From: Actinomadura atramentaria DSM 43919
Lineage (GTDB): Bacteria; Actinomycetota; Actinomycetes; Streptosporangiales; Streptosporangiaceae
Direction of reading: 5' to 3'
Assembly (NCBI RefSeq): GCF_000381885.1
Contig: NZ_KB907210.1
Coordinates: 444,104-508,103, forward strand
Length of the DNA: 64,000 nucleotides
The notes under the pieces were generated by a model that did not search any database, was not told the origin of the DNA, and saw nothing but the letters and a program-made list of their open reading frames with translations. Of this stretch, positions 1 through 10,590 are shown piece after piece; the stretch's first letter is position 1, and each line of letters begins with the position of its first letter. The translations under genes were made by a program, and so were the position numbers.

Positions 1-774
1 GGCGCGCAGGGCCGAGTCGGTGAGGACGCCGCGTTCGACGTCCAGACCCGAGCCGGACAGCCAGCCGACGTTCGGCCGCACGCCGACGCCCGTCACGACC
101 GCGTCAGCGTCGATGCGCGTCCCGTCGGCGAGCAGCAGCCCGCCGTCCTCGACGGACGCGACGCCCGCGCCCGTCCGCAGCTCGACGCCCGCCTCGGCGT
201 ACCAGGGCGCGGTGCGCGCGCCCAGTTCCGCGCCGAGCGCGTGGCCGAGCGGCGCGGGACCGGCCTCCACGACGGTGACGCGGCCGCCCTTCCTCGCGGC
301 GGCGGTGGCGACCTCCGCGCCGATCCAGCCCGCGCCGACGATCACGACGCGCGCGCCGGGGACGAGCCGGGCGCGCAGGTCGCGGGCGTCCTCCAGCGTC
401 CGCAGGACGTGCTGGCGGCCCGGGCCGGGCAGCGTCACGGGCGTCGCGCCGGTCGCGACGACCAGCCCGTCGAACGGCAGTTCCCCGGCCGTCGTCGCGA
501 CCGCGCCGCCGCGTCCGTCCAGCCGCAGCGCCGTGGCGCGCTCGCCGAGCAGCAGGTCGCAGCGCAGCGCGTCCCAGTCGGCGTCGACGGCGGTGTCGTC
601 GGCGTCCCCGGCGAGGACGGCCTTGGACAGCGGCGGCCGGTCGTAGGGCCGGTGGGCCTCGGCGGACACCAGCGTCAGCCCGCCGCCGAACCCCCGGGCC
701 CGCAGCGCCTCCACCGCGCGCACCCCGGCCAGCCCGCCGCCCACGACGACCACGCGTCCCGTCTCACGGTCCAT
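1..774 (-). CDS. NAD(P)/FAD-dependent oxidoreductase, ferredoxin-reductase-like (C-terminus off window)
   Basis: Flavoprotein expected to transfer electrons between NAD(P)H and a small redox partner. The start is ATG at 774. Residues about 8-13 give the dinucleotide-binding GGGLAG turn, followed by a DRPPLSK segment typical of rubredoxin/ferredoxin reductase-like pyridine nucleotide-disulfide oxidoreductases. A second Rossmann turn (VGAGWIGAE, about residues 132-140) would bind NAD(P)H, and VVATGATP is the usual ATG motif. About 258 residues are visible and the C-terminal dimerisation/FAD part lies outside the window. It is transcribed divergently from thiO with about 180 bases between the starts. 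The electron partner cannot be told from this sequence. Confidence 0.85.
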   Translation of the reverse strand, partial: MDRETGRVVVVGGGLAGVRAVEALRARGFGGGLTLVSAEAHRPYDRPPLSKAVLAGDADDTAVDADWDALRCDLLLGERATALRLDGRGGAVATTAGELPFDGLVVATGATPVTLPGPGRQHVLRTLEDARDLRARLVPGARVVIVGAGWIGAEVATAAARKGGRVTVVEAGPAPLGHALGAELGARTAPWYAEAGVELRTGAGVASVEDGGLLLADGTRIDADAVVTGVGVRPNVGWLSGSGLDVERGVLTDSALRA

Positions 775-807
775 GCCGGGCAGCGTAACCGGGCGCTCGC
801 CCGGCGG

Positions 808-836
808 TTTCGGCGACCGGCCCCCGGCATTATGGT
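808..836 (+). promoter_or_regulatory. Candidate promoter for the thi operon
   Basis: TATGGT at 831-836 fits an actinobacterial -10 box, with a weak TTTCGG -35 candidate at 808-813 and a 17-base spacer. It lies just before the TPP riboswitch, where a promoter is required. The -35 match is poor, so this rests mostly on position. Confidence 0.35.
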
Positions 837-847
837 GAAACAGGACA

Positions 848-952
848 AAGCACGGGAGTCCGGTACGACCGGGCTGAGAGGGCGGCTGGGGACGCACCCG
901 GTCCGGGGCCGCCGACCGTCGGAACCTGATCCGGATCACACCGGCGAAGGGA
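848..952 (+). promoter_or_regulatory. TPP riboswitch (THI element)
   Basis: The conserved CTGAGA core (about 874-879) and the GAACCTGATCCGGAT block (about 921-935), followed by CACACCGGCGAAGGGAG, match the thiamine pyrophosphate riboswitch consensus. It sits directly in front of thiO. The final GAAGGGAG doubles as the ribosome binding site about 8 bases before the ATG at 959, so ligand binding probably controls translation initiation of thiO-thiS-thiG. This class responds to TPP by shutting expression down. Confidence 0.95.
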
Positions 953-958
953 GCGCTC

Positions 959-3071
<2,113 letters not shown>

Positions 3072-3121
3072 CCGGCGGGGACTCATCCTTACGGCTGATG
3101 AGACCGCTCCGGATCGCGTTC

Positions 3122-3127
3122 TAGACT
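3122..3127 (+). promoter_or_regulatory. -10 box of a leaderless promoter for the PASTA kinase
   Basis: TAGACT at 3122-3127 ends 7 bases before the kinase ATG at 3135, and no Shine-Dalgarno sequence is present. This geometry puts the transcription start at or next to the start codon. Confidence 0.55.
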
Positions 3128-3134
3128 CCCTGCG

Positions 3135-5057
3135 ATGGACAACCCGAGCGCGGACCCGCTCGTCGGGCAGGTGCTCGACGGTCGGTACCGCATTGAGTCG
3201 CGGATCGCCCGCGGCGGCATGGCCACCGTCTACACGGCCCGCGACATCCGGCTCGACCGGACCGTCGCGATCAAGGTGATGCACGCGCACCTGGCCGCCG
3301 ACGAGGAGTTCGTGCGCCGCTTCATCGGCGAGGCCAAGGCCGCCGCCGCGCTCTCCCACCCGAGCGTCGTCGCCGTCTACGACCAGCGCACCGACGGCGA
3401 GCACGTGTTCCTGGTCATGGAGCTGGTCGCCGGGCGCACCCTGCGCGACGTGCTCGCCGAGCGCGGGCGGCTCGGCCCGCGCGAGGCGCTGGGGATCATG
3501 CAGCCGGTGCTGGCGGCGCTCGGCGCGGCGCACCGGGCGGGGCTGGTCCACCGGGACGTGAAGCCCGAGAACGTGCTGATCGCCGAGGACCCGGACGGCG
3601 GCCCCGGCGGGCAGGTGAAGGTCGCGGACTTCGGGCTCGCCCGCGCCGAGACCGCGAGCAAGATGACCCGCACCGGGATGATCATCGGGACGGTCGGGTA
3701 CCTCGCGCCCGAGCAGGTCCTCACCGGGCACGCCGACGTCCGCTCCGACGTGTACGCGGCGGGCGTCATGCTGTTCGAGATGCTGACCGGTCGGCTCCCG
3801 TACGAGGGCGACACGCCGCTCGCCGTCGCCTACAAGCACGCCAACGAGACCGTCCCGCCGCCCTCGGACCTGGTGCCGGGGCTGCCCGCTCAGGTGGACG
3901 CGCTCGTCGCGCGGGCCACCGCGCGCGAGGCCGCCGACCGGCCCGCCGACGCCAACGCGTTCCTGGCGGAGGTCGCGGAGGTCTGCAACGGGCTGCCCGC
4001 CGACTTCGACCGGCGGCTCGCGGCGTCCACGCCGACGCCGACGGCCGTCCTGCAGACCCCGGCCCCGCCGCAGGGGCGCACCGCCGTGCTCGACCCGGCC
4101 GCCGCCGGACCGCCGCCGCCGGAGCGGCGCGGGGGGTTCCTCTCGGGCGCGGGCCGCCGCTACCTGCTGCTCGCGCTGGCCGTCGTCGCCGCGATCGTCC
4201 TCGGCTGGACGGTCTGGTACCAGTTCTCCGGGCAGTACGACCACGTCCCCGATGACGTCATCGGCATGAAGCCCGCCGCCGCGACCCGGGAGCTGCGCGG
4301 CGCGGGCCTCAACGTCCGCCAGGGCGCGCAGGTGTTCAGCGACCGCGTCCACCGGGGCGAGGTCGCCGAGACCGACCCCGAGCCGGGCGCGCGCGTGTCC
4401 AAGGGCATGACGGTCACGCTGCACGTCTCCAAGGGCCGCAAGCCCCGCGAGGTCCCCGACGTCAAGGGCAAGTCCGAGGCGGACGCGCGGTCGCTGCTGG
4501 AGGACAAGGGCTTCACGGTCGGGTCCGTCGCGTCGGTGCCGTCCGAGACGGTCGCCAAGGGCCAGGCGATCCGCACCAAGCCCGTCGCCGGGGAGAAGGT
4601 CTCCCCGGACGACCCGGTCGCGCTCGTGCTGAGCAGCGGCATGACGATGCCGGACCTGTCCGGCCGCTCCTCCGGCGACGCCAAGGACGCGCTGACCGCG
4701 ATGGGCCTCAAGGTCGACGTCAAGGAGCGCAAGCAGGACGGCAAGGCCCCCGGCACCGTCGTCGGCCAAGACCCCGCGCCGGGGTCGGGCGTCTCGCGCG
4801 GCGACCGCGCCACCCTGTACGTCACGCCGCGGGACTGCCTGATCGGCAACTGGTTCTGCAGCGGCGGCAAGAGCGACCAGGACAAGATCCCGGTCCCGTC
4901 GGTGATCGGGAAGTCCTTCGACGAGGCGCGCCGCGCGATCGAGAGCTCCGGCTTCACGATGAAGATCGGCACCCGGGTCGGGGACCACGTCATCGGCCAG
5001 ACGCCGCTGCCCAACACCGAGGCGGCGCGCGGCGGGGAGATCACCGTCTACGGGTGA
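3135..5057 (+). CDS. PASTA-domain serine/threonine protein kinase
   Basis: Membrane receptor kinase of the PknB type, expected to sense peptidoglycan fragments or lipid II and phosphorylate cell-wall and division proteins. The kinase domain (about residues 12-280) has the glycine loop RIARGGMATVY, the invariant Lys47, HRDVKPEN with catalytic Asp141, and DFG at 165-167. A proline-rich linker leads to one membrane segment near residues 343-363. Four PASTA repeats follow, with EVPDVKGKS, MPDLSGRS and VPSVIGKS as repeat starts. A Cys pair sits between the third and fourth repeats (CLIGNWFC) and could form an extracellular disulfide. Which of the actinobacterial Pkn paralogues it represents is not clear. 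Confidence 0.93.
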   Translation: MDNPSADPLVGQVLDGRYRIESRIARGGMATVYTARDIRLDRTVAIKVMHAHLAADEEFVRRFIGEAKAAAALSHPSVVAVYDQRTDGEHVFLVMELVAGRTLRDVLAERGRLGPREALGIMQPVLAALGAAHRAGLVHRDVKPENVLIAEDPDGGPGGQVKVADFGLARAETASKMTRTGMIIGTVGYLAPEQVLTGHADVRSDVYAAGVMLFEMLTGRLPYEGDTPLAVAYKHANETVPPPSDLVPGLPAQVDALVARATAREAADRPADANAFLAEVAEVCNGLPADFDRRLAASTPTPTAVLQTPAPPQGRTAVLDPAAAGPPPPERRGGFLSGAGRRYLLLALAVVAAIVLGWTVWYQFSGQYDHVPDDVIGMKPAAATRELRGAGLNVRQGAQVFSDRVHRGEVAETDPEPGARVSKGMTVTLHVSKGRKPREVPDVKGKSEADARSLLEDKGFTVGSVASVPSETVAKGQAIRTKPVAGEKVSPDDPVALVLSSGMTMPDLSGRSSGDAKDALTAMGLKVDVKERKQDGKAPGTVVGQDPAPGSGVSRGDRATLYVTPRDCLIGNWFCSGGKSDQDKIPVPSVIGKSFDEARRAIESSGFTMKIGTRVGDHVIGQTPLPNTEAARGGEITVYG

Positions 5058-5126
5058 TCCGGCAGGTCGCACGGCACGGGCACCCCGGCACGGGCACCCC
5101 GGCACGGCGGCTAGGCTCGCTGGCCT

Positions 5127-5975
5127 ATGAGCGTTGCGAAGAGCCCGATCGGGGGCCATGTGCCGGTGGCGGGCGGGCTCGCCACGGGCGGTCTGAAGTA
5201 CGCCGCCGAGATCGGCGCGGAGACCGTCCAGGTGTTCGTGTCCAACCCGCGCGGCTGGGCGCTGCCCGCCGGGAAGCCCGCCGAGGACGCGCGGCTGCGC
5301 GAGGCGGGGCTGCCGGTGTTCGTCCACGCGCCGTACCTGGTGAACTTCGGGTCGCCGAGCGGGGAGACGCTGGCCAAGTCGATCGCGACCGTGCGGCACT
5401 CGCTGGAGCGCGGCCGGGCGATCGGGGCGCGCGGCGTCGTCGTCCACACCGGGTCGGCGGTCAGCCAGAGCTACGACGCGGCGATGGACCAGGTCCGCGA
5501 GCACGTCCTGCCGCTGCTGGCCGAGATCCCCGACGACGGCCCCGACCTGCTGCTGGAGCCGATGGCCGGGCAGGGGAAGATGCTGTGCGCCCGCGTGGAG
5601 GACCTGGGCGCGTTCTTCGACCGGCTCGACGCGCACCCCAGGCTGGGCGTCTGCCTGGACACCTGCCACGCGTTCGCGGCGGGCCACGACCTCGCCGCGC
5701 CCGGCGGGGCCGCCGCGGCGATCGACGCGCTGGTCGCGACGGTCGGACCGGACCGGCTCAAGCTCGTCCACGCCAACGACTCCAAGGACGTGTGCGGCTC
5801 CGCCAAGGACCGGCACGAGAACATCGGGGCGGGCGAGATCGGCGAGGCGCCGTTCGGGGAGCTGCTGCGGCATCCGGCGGTGGCGGGGGTGCCGTTCGTC
5901 ATCGAGACGCCGGGCCGGTCCGCCGACCCGCACCGCGCCGACGTCGAGACGCTGAAGCGCCTGCGCGACGCCTGA
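5127..5975 (+). CDS. nfo: Deoxyribonuclease IV (endonuclease IV, AP endonuclease)
   Basis: Zn-dependent AP endonuclease of base-excision repair that cleaves 5' to abasic sites. The 282-residue protein matches the family in length and order: GGHVPVAGGL, then QVFVSNPRGWALP, HAPYLVNFGS, HTGSAVSQ, LEPMAGQG, CLDTCHAFAAGHDL, and HANDSKD with ENIGAGEIG. The His, Glu and Asp residues of these blocks are the zinc ligands. A TAGGCT box ends 9 bases before the ATG and there is no clear SD, suggesting a very short or absent leader. A strong hairpin follows the stop. Confidence 0.95.
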   Translation: MSVAKSPIGGHVPVAGGLATGGLKYAAEIGAETVQVFVSNPRGWALPAGKPAEDARLREAGLPVFVHAPYLVNFGSPSGETLAKSIATVRHSLERGRAIGARGVVVHTGSAVSQSYDAAMDQVREHVLPLLAEIPDDGPDLLLEPMAGQGKMLCARVEDLGAFFDRLDAHPRLGVCLDTCHAFAAGHDLAAPGGAAAAIDALVATVGPDRLKLVHANDSKDVCGSAKDRHENIGAGEIGEAPFGELLRHPAVAGVPFVIETPGRSADPHRADVETLKRLRDA

Positions 5976-6000
5976 GGCGGCGGCCCCGGGGAAAGAGAAG

Positions 6001-6053
6001 CGGCCCGGGCGCCGCTGAACAACCCCCCGACTGTTCAGCGGCCGCCCGGGCCG
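6001..6053. terminator. Bidirectional terminator hairpin
   Basis: A 20-bp stem (CGGCCCGGGC on one side, GCCCGGGCCG on the other) with one bulged base and a loop of about 10 bases lies between the converging nfo and symporter genes. There is no long T tract, as is usual in high-GC actinomycetes. Confidence 0.75.
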
Positions 6054-6350
6054 TAAGGTCACCGCATCCCACCCCCCCGGTACGGGATGCGGCGACTGAT
6101 CCGGCGTGATCGCTCACGGCGCGGATCTCCAGTGTTGTCTTGTGGCGGGAGTTCACGGACCTGCGGTCCGTCCGTTCCCGGGAACGGGGCGGCGTGTGCT
6201 GCCACTGAGAACACTAGAGGGAGACGGATACCGTTCGGGACTTGTGATGCACAAGGATCGGTAAACGGTGAGTAGTCATCGCCATACGTTCCGTAGCCAT
6301 GCGACGAATGGCCGATTTGGCACGTCGAGCGGTCGGCTCCGGACGGCGGT
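6054..6350. other. Intergenic region with several dyads, no convincing gene
   Basis: No supported coding region. It holds a 9-bp stem with a 13-base loop (CCGCATCCC at 6062-6070 with GGGATGCGG at 6084-6092), a 7-bp hairpin at 6155-6171, the palindrome CCGTTCCCGGGAACGG at 6171-6186, and the 6-3-6 palindrome CTTGTGATGCACAAG at 6241-6255. The last 100 bases are AT-richer than their surroundings. Both flanking genes point into the region, so ordinary promoters are not expected here; a small RNA is possible but unproven. Confidence 0.4.
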
Positions 6351-8084
6351 TCAGCGCGCGTCGGGCTCGTCGGGCAGATGCAACCTTGCCATCGCAAGAT
6401 CGGCGTGTGCGGGGACGGAGCGGCGGCCCAGCAGCGAGACGGCGACCATCACCCCGGTCGCCAGCGGCGCGAGGACGAGCGCGGGCTGTTCCACGACCGC
6501 GCCGAACGCGCCCGTCCCGGCCGCGCCGGACAGCGACGCCGCGCCCGCCGCGACGGCCGTCCCGCCGCCGGTGAGCAGGCCCGCCGCCGCCCCGGCGGGC
6601 GTGAGGCCGCGCCACCAGATGCCGAGCAGCAGCAGCGGGCCGAGCGAGCACGCCGAGACGGTGAGCGCGATCGTGACCAGGCCCGCGGCCCCGTGCGAGA
6701 AACCGTGCGAAAAGCCGTGCGCGAAGCCGTGGGCGCCGTCCGCGGCCGGATCGCCCGCGAGGAGCGCCGGGACCACCGCGAGCGGGACGGCGAGCGCCAG
6801 CGCGGCGCCCGTCCGGAACGCCAGCGCGCCCCGCGCGGGCGCGATCCGCGCCGCGAGTCCCGCGATGGCCGCGACGACCGCGCAGGACGTCGACAGGAAC
6901 GCCGCGCACGCGCCCGCCGCGACGCACCCGGTGAGCGCCGCGCCGAGCGGGCCCGGCACGAGCCGCCCCGGCAGCATGAGGATCGTCGCGTCCGTGTCGC
7001 CCGACAGCAGCAGCTCGGGCGTGTAGACGCGGCCGAGCACCCCGTACAGGGCCGGGAACAGCGAGAACACCGCGAGCAGCGCCGGGACGAGCGTCGCCGC
7101 GCGGCGCGCCGCCCGGCCGCCCCCGGCGGTGTAGAGGCGCATCAGGATGTGCGGCAGCCCGACCGTGCCGAGCAGCACGCCGAGCAGCGCCGAGTAGACG
7201 GCGAACAGGCCGTGGCCGTCGCCGGGCGCGGCGAACCCGGTGTCGGCGGGGCGTTCCGGGCGCGGGACGGCCGCGCCCGCCGGGAACACCAGCCGCGCGC
7301 CCGCCGCGACGGCGTGGACGCCCGCGGTCAGGCGGACGGGCGCGTCCGCGACCGCCCGGCCGTCCACGACGCCCGTCGCGCGGACGGCGACGTCCTCGGC
7401 GACCCGTACCCCGGCCGCGCTGCGGACCGTCACCGCCGTCGCGCGCTCGAAGCGCGGCGCGGCGGGCCGGACCGGGACGCCGCCGTCCGCGACGGGCAGG
7501 AGCAGCAGCGTCGCCAGCGCGACCGCCGGGACCGCCAGCGCGGCGAGCTTCACCCAGAACTGCACGGCCTGCGCGGCGGTGACGCCGCGCAGCGCGCCCG
7601 TCAGGACCAGGACGAACGACGCCGCCGCGACCAGCGCCCAGCCCGCCCACTCCGGCGCGCCCGTCAGCACCCGCAGCGTCATCCCCGCGCCCTGGAACTG
7701 CGGCAGCAGGTAGAACCAGCCGACGCAGCAGACGCAGCCCGACACGATCCGGCGGACCGGCCGCGACCCGAGCCGCCACTCGGCGAAGTCCGCGACGGTG
7801 AACGAGCCCGACCGGCGCAGCGGGCCCGCGACGAACGCCAGCAGCAGCACGTAGCCGGCGGTCGCCCCGGCGGCCAGCCACAGCGTCTCGGGGCCGTAGG
7901 CCAGGACGAGCCCGGCGGTGCCGAGGAACGCCGCCGCCGAAACGTACTCGCCGCTGATCGCCGCCGCGTTCCACACCGGGCGGACCGGGCACGTCGCGCG
8001 CCGCACGTCGCCGGTCCGCCGGGTGCGGCGGCCGCCGACGAGCGCGGCCGACCCGAGCAGCAGGGCGAGCGCCGCGCCGATCAC
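6351..8084 (-). CDS. Sodium:solute symporter (SSS family, acetate/monocarboxylate type)
   Basis: Inner-membrane Na+- or H+-coupled carboxylate uptake carrier of 577 residues. The N-terminal half carries AAISGEYVSAAAFLG and SFTVADFAEWRLGSRPVRR, typical of the ActP/MctC branch, and hydrophobic segments fit a 13-14 helix SSS fold. A long extramembrane insert (about residues 190-290) is polar. It follows a small two-helix membrane protein with a 10-base gap, the same pairing seen for YjcH-ActP, and lies downstream of a LytTR response regulator and its kinase, which probably control it. The substrate (acetate, pyruvate, propionate) cannot be decided from sequence alone. Confidence 0.88.
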   Translation of the reverse strand: MIGAALALLLGSAALVGGRRTRRTGDVRRATCPVRPVWNAAAISGEYVSAAAFLGTAGLVLAYGPETLWLAAGATAGYVLLLAFVAGPLRRSGSFTVADFAEWRLGSRPVRRIVSGCVCCVGWFYLLPQFQGAGMTLRVLTGAPEWAGWALVAAASFVLVLTGALRGVTAAQAVQFWVKLAALAVPAVALATLLLLPVADGGVPVRPAAPRFERATAVTVRSAAGVRVAEDVAVRATGVVDGRAVADAPVRLTAGVHAVAAGARLVFPAGAAVPRPERPADTGFAAPGDGHGLFAVYSALLGVLLGTVGLPHILMRLYTAGGGRAARRAATLVPALLAVFSLFPALYGVLGRVYTPELLLSGDTDATILMLPGRLVPGPLGAALTGCVAAGACAAFLSTSCAVVAAIAGLAARIAPARGALAFRTGAALALAVPLAVVPALLAGDPAADGAHGFAHGFSHGFSHGAAGLVTIALTVSACSLGPLLLLGIWWRGLTPAGAAAGLLTGGGTAVAAGAASLSGAAGTGAFGAVVEQPALVLAPLATGVMVAVSLLGRRSVPAHADLAMARLHLPDEPDAR

Positions 8085-8094
8085 CCGCCCTCCA

Positions 8095-8397
8095 TCACGG
8101 GCGGGCGGTCGCGTCGTCCGCCGCCGGGCCGCGCAGGTACTCGCGCTCGATCCGCTCCGCGCGCCGCGCCTGCCGCACCGCGGCCGCGATCAGCACCGGC
8201 TGGACGGCGACCGCGAGCAGCGGCCACGGCAGCGGCACCCCGCACGCGCGGACGTGCCCGAGCACCGGCGCGAGCGCGGGCGCGACCGGCAGCGCGGCCA
8301 GCACCGCGAGCACGAACGCGGCCGTCCGCAGCGCCGCGCGGCGCTGCGCGCGGATCAGCGGGCGGGCCGCCCCGCCCGGCTCAGCCCTCCGGGCCAC
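8095..8397 (-). CDS. Small membrane protein, DUF485/YjcH-like symporter partner
   Basis: 100-residue protein with two hydrophobic segments (about residues 22-48 and 55-72) and a charged C-terminal tail. It matches in size, topology and position the DUF485-type proteins encoded just before acetate-type SSS symporters. Its 5' end overlaps the 3' end of the LytTR regulator gene by 17 bases and it lies 10 bases before the symporter, so the three are co-transcribed. Assignment rests on context and topology rather than on a diagnostic motif. Confidence 0.6.
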   Translation of the reverse strand: MARRAEPGGAARPLIRAQRRAALRTAAFVLAVLAALPVAPALAPVLGHVRACGVPLPWPLLAVAVQPVLIAAAVRQARRAERIEREYLRGPAADDATARP

Positions 8398-9133
8398 GGA
8401 AACCCCGCACCAGCAGGTCCCGGACCTGCCGGGTGTGGCGGCGGCTGACCGGCAGCAGCGCGTCGCCGACCTGGACGAGCGCGCGCCCGCCGTCGAACCG
8501 CAGCTCGGTGATGTGCGCGCACGCGACCAGCGTGCTGCGGTGGATGCGCACGAACCCGGCCTCCTCCCAGCGGCGCTCCAGCGCGGCCAGCGGCATCCGC
8601 ACCAGGTAGCGGGACTCGGCGGTGTGCAGCCGCACGTAGTCGCCGTGCGCGACGACGTGGGTGACCGAGCGGCGCGGGACCAGGCGGGTCCGGCCGCCGA
8701 GGTCGACGGGGATCAGCTCGTCCTCGTCGTCCTCGGCGGGGGCGTCGCCGGGCGGCGCGGCCGCGCCCGCGACCCGCCGCACCGCCTCCGCCAGCCGCTC
8801 GCGGCGCACCGGTTTCAGCAGGTAGTCCACCGCGCCCAGCTCGTAGGCGGTGACGGCGCAGTCGTCGTGGGCGGTGACGAACACGACCTTCGGCGGGGCG
8901 GCGAAGCCGGTGAGCAGGCGGCTGAAGTCCAGCCCGTCCAGGCCCGGCATGCGGACGTCCAGGAACACCGCGTCCAGCCGCTCGCCCGCCGCCAGCATCC
9001 GGCTGAGGCCGCGCAGCGCGCCCGCCGCCTCGTTCGCGCCCGTCACGTCGCCGACGCGCGGGTCCTCGCGCAGCAGGTAGGTCAGCTCCTCCAGGGCGGG
9101 CAGCTCGTCGTCGACGGCCAGGACGCGCAGCAT
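8381..9133 (-). CDS. LytTR-family response regulator
   Basis: DNA-binding response regulator of about 250 residues. The receiver domain (about 1-120) begins LRVLAVDDE, has the phospho-acceptor Asp in VFLDVRMPG, Thr in VFVTAHDD and Lys in YLLKPV. The C-terminal LytTR domain (about 150-250) contains LVPRRSVTHVVAHGDYVRLHT, FVRIHRSTLV and ending PVSRRHTRQV. ATG at 9133 is preferred over an upstream GTG at 9148. It lies 68 bases downstream of the histidine kinase gene, and its own 3' end overlaps the small membrane protein gene. The set resembles the BtsSR-BtsT pyruvate-sensing arrangement, so the adjacent symporter is the likely target. Confidence 0.92.
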   Translation of the reverse strand: MLRVLAVDDELPALEELTYLLREDPRVGDVTGANEAAGALRGLSRMLAAGERLDAVFLDVRMPGLDGLDFSRLLTGFAAPPKVVFVTAHDDCAVTAYELGAVDYLLKPVRRERLAEAVRRVAGAAAPPGDAPAEDDEDELIPVDLGGRTRLVPRRSVTHVVAHGDYVRLHTAESRYLVRMPLAALERRWEEAGFVRIHRSTLVACAHITELRFDGGRALVQVGDALLPVSRRHTRQVRDLLVRGFRGPEG

Positions 9134-9201
9134 GCGACGACTCTGCACCGATCACGGTCCGTCCGCAATCGGTTTCGCCGGGTAGGCGGCGGTTCCGCAG
9201 G

Positions 9202-10497
9202 TCAGTCCGGGAAGATCGGCGGGCGGTACTTGGGGACGCGCAGCCGGACGCGCGTCCCCGCCCCGCGCGCCGTCTCCACCGACAGGCCGTACTCGTCGCC
9301 GTAGACCTGGCGCAGGCGCTCGTCGACGTTCGCCAGGCCGATCCCGCCGGAGCCGCGCTCGCGCGTCCCGGCGGCGAGGATCTCGCGGAGGCGGCCCGGC
9401 TCCATCCCGACGCCGTCGTCGGCGACGGTGATCGCCGCCTCGGCCCCGGCGTCGCGCGCGACGATCTCGATGTGGACGGTCCCCGACACGCCCTGCATCC
9501 CGTGCCGGATGGCGTTCTCCACCAGTGGCTGGAGCGACAGGAACGGCACCTCCACGGGCAGCACCTCCGGCGCGACCTCGACGGTGAAGTGCAGCCGGTC
9601 CCCGAACCGCGCCCGCTCCAGCAGCAGGTAGCGGTCGATGGAGCGCAGCTCGTCGGCGAGGGTGGTGAAGTCGCGCGGGTTGCGGAACGAGTAGCGGGCG
9701 AAGTCGGCGAAGTCGACCAGCAGTTCCCGCGCCCGCTCGGGGTCGGTGCGGACGAACGAGGCGATCGTCGTCAGCGAGTTGTAGACGAAGTGCGGCGAGA
9801 TCTGCGCGCGCAGCGCCCGCATCTCGGCCTCGGCGGCGCGCGCCCGCGACCGGTCCAGCTCGGCGAGTTCGAGCTGCGCGGCGATCCAGCGCGCGACGTC
9901 GCCGACCGCGCGGACCAGACCGGGCGAGACGGTCCGGCCGTAGGCGGCGAACGCGCCCTCGACGCGGCCGTCCACGGTGATCGGCGCGATGATCCCGACC
10001 CGGACGGGGCACAGCGGGACGTCGCAGTCCAGCCCCTCGGGCGGCACCACGCGCGGGCGGCCGGTCTCCAGGACGGGCAGCGCGTCGTCGGGGGCGTCGG
10101 TGGCGTGCAGGTGCGCGCCGGTGCCGTCCCAGACCAGCAGGCGGCCGCCGTGCTCGCCGCCGGGTCCGTCGCCGTCGTCGGCGGGGCCGTCCGGCCACGC
10201 GCCGACGATCGCGACCGCCTCGGCGCGCAGCAGGTGCCGCAGGTGCCGCGACGCGCGGCGCGCGGACGCGCGGTCCAGCCCGCCGCGCAGCGGGGCGGCG
10301 GCGCGGGTCAGCGTGTGCAGCGCGGCGAACGCGTCGGCGTCGGCGCCGGCGGCGGCGCACGGTTCGCCGCGCGCGTCCCGGCGCGGGCCGCGCCACCGCC
10401 CGCCGCGCCCCCCGACACGGCCCCCGCGCAGCAGCGCTCCCCCGCCGAGCAGCGCGGCGGCGCACGACGCCAGGTCGAAAACGGACGGTACGGCCAT
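9202..10497 (-). CDS. LytS-type sensor histidine kinase
   Basis: 431-residue kinase of the HisKA_7TM/LytS group (His_kinase plus HATPase_c). A short N-terminal hydrophobic stretch (residues about 5-25) is followed by a GAF-like region (about 60-220) with no multi-helix sensor. The phospho-acceptor His is in LRAQISPHFVYNSLTTIASF. The ATP-binding domain has VENAIRHGM, the G1 box DDGVGM and GIGLANVDERL. It is the cognate kinase of the downstream LytTR regulator. The absence of the usual multi-pass LytS membrane sensor suggests a largely cytoplasmic signal. Confidence 0.9.
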   Translation of the reverse strand: MAVPSVFDLASCAAALLGGGALLRGGRVGGRGGRWRGPRRDARGEPCAAAGADADAFAALHTLTRAAAPLRGGLDRASARRASRHLRHLLRAEAVAIVGAWPDGPADDGDGPGGEHGGRLLVWDGTGAHLHATDAPDDALPVLETGRPRVVPPEGLDCDVPLCPVRVGIIAPITVDGRVEGAFAAYGRTVSPGLVRAVGDVARWIAAQLELAELDRSRARAAEAEMRALRAQISPHFVYNSLTTIASFVRTDPERARELLVDFADFARYSFRNPRDFTTLADELRSIDRYLLLERARFGDRLHFTVEVAPEVLPVEVPFLSLQPLVENAIRHGMQGVSGTVHIEIVARDAGAEAAITVADDGVGMEPGRLREILAAGTRERGSGGIGLANVDERLRQVYGDEYGLSVETARGAGTRVRLRVPKYRPPIFPD

Positions 10498-10590
10498 GAC
10501 GACCGACCGTAACCCTCCCGCGTGCCGTTCCGCAGCGGATCGGGGCCGCGCGCCGCGCCCGGAACCGGCCGCGCCGGACGGGACGCGGCG

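Noticed and set aside
6378..8609. Long plus-strand frame opposite the symporter
   Set aside because: Arg/Pro-rich, no domain, and fully covered by a clear membrane transporter on the other strand.
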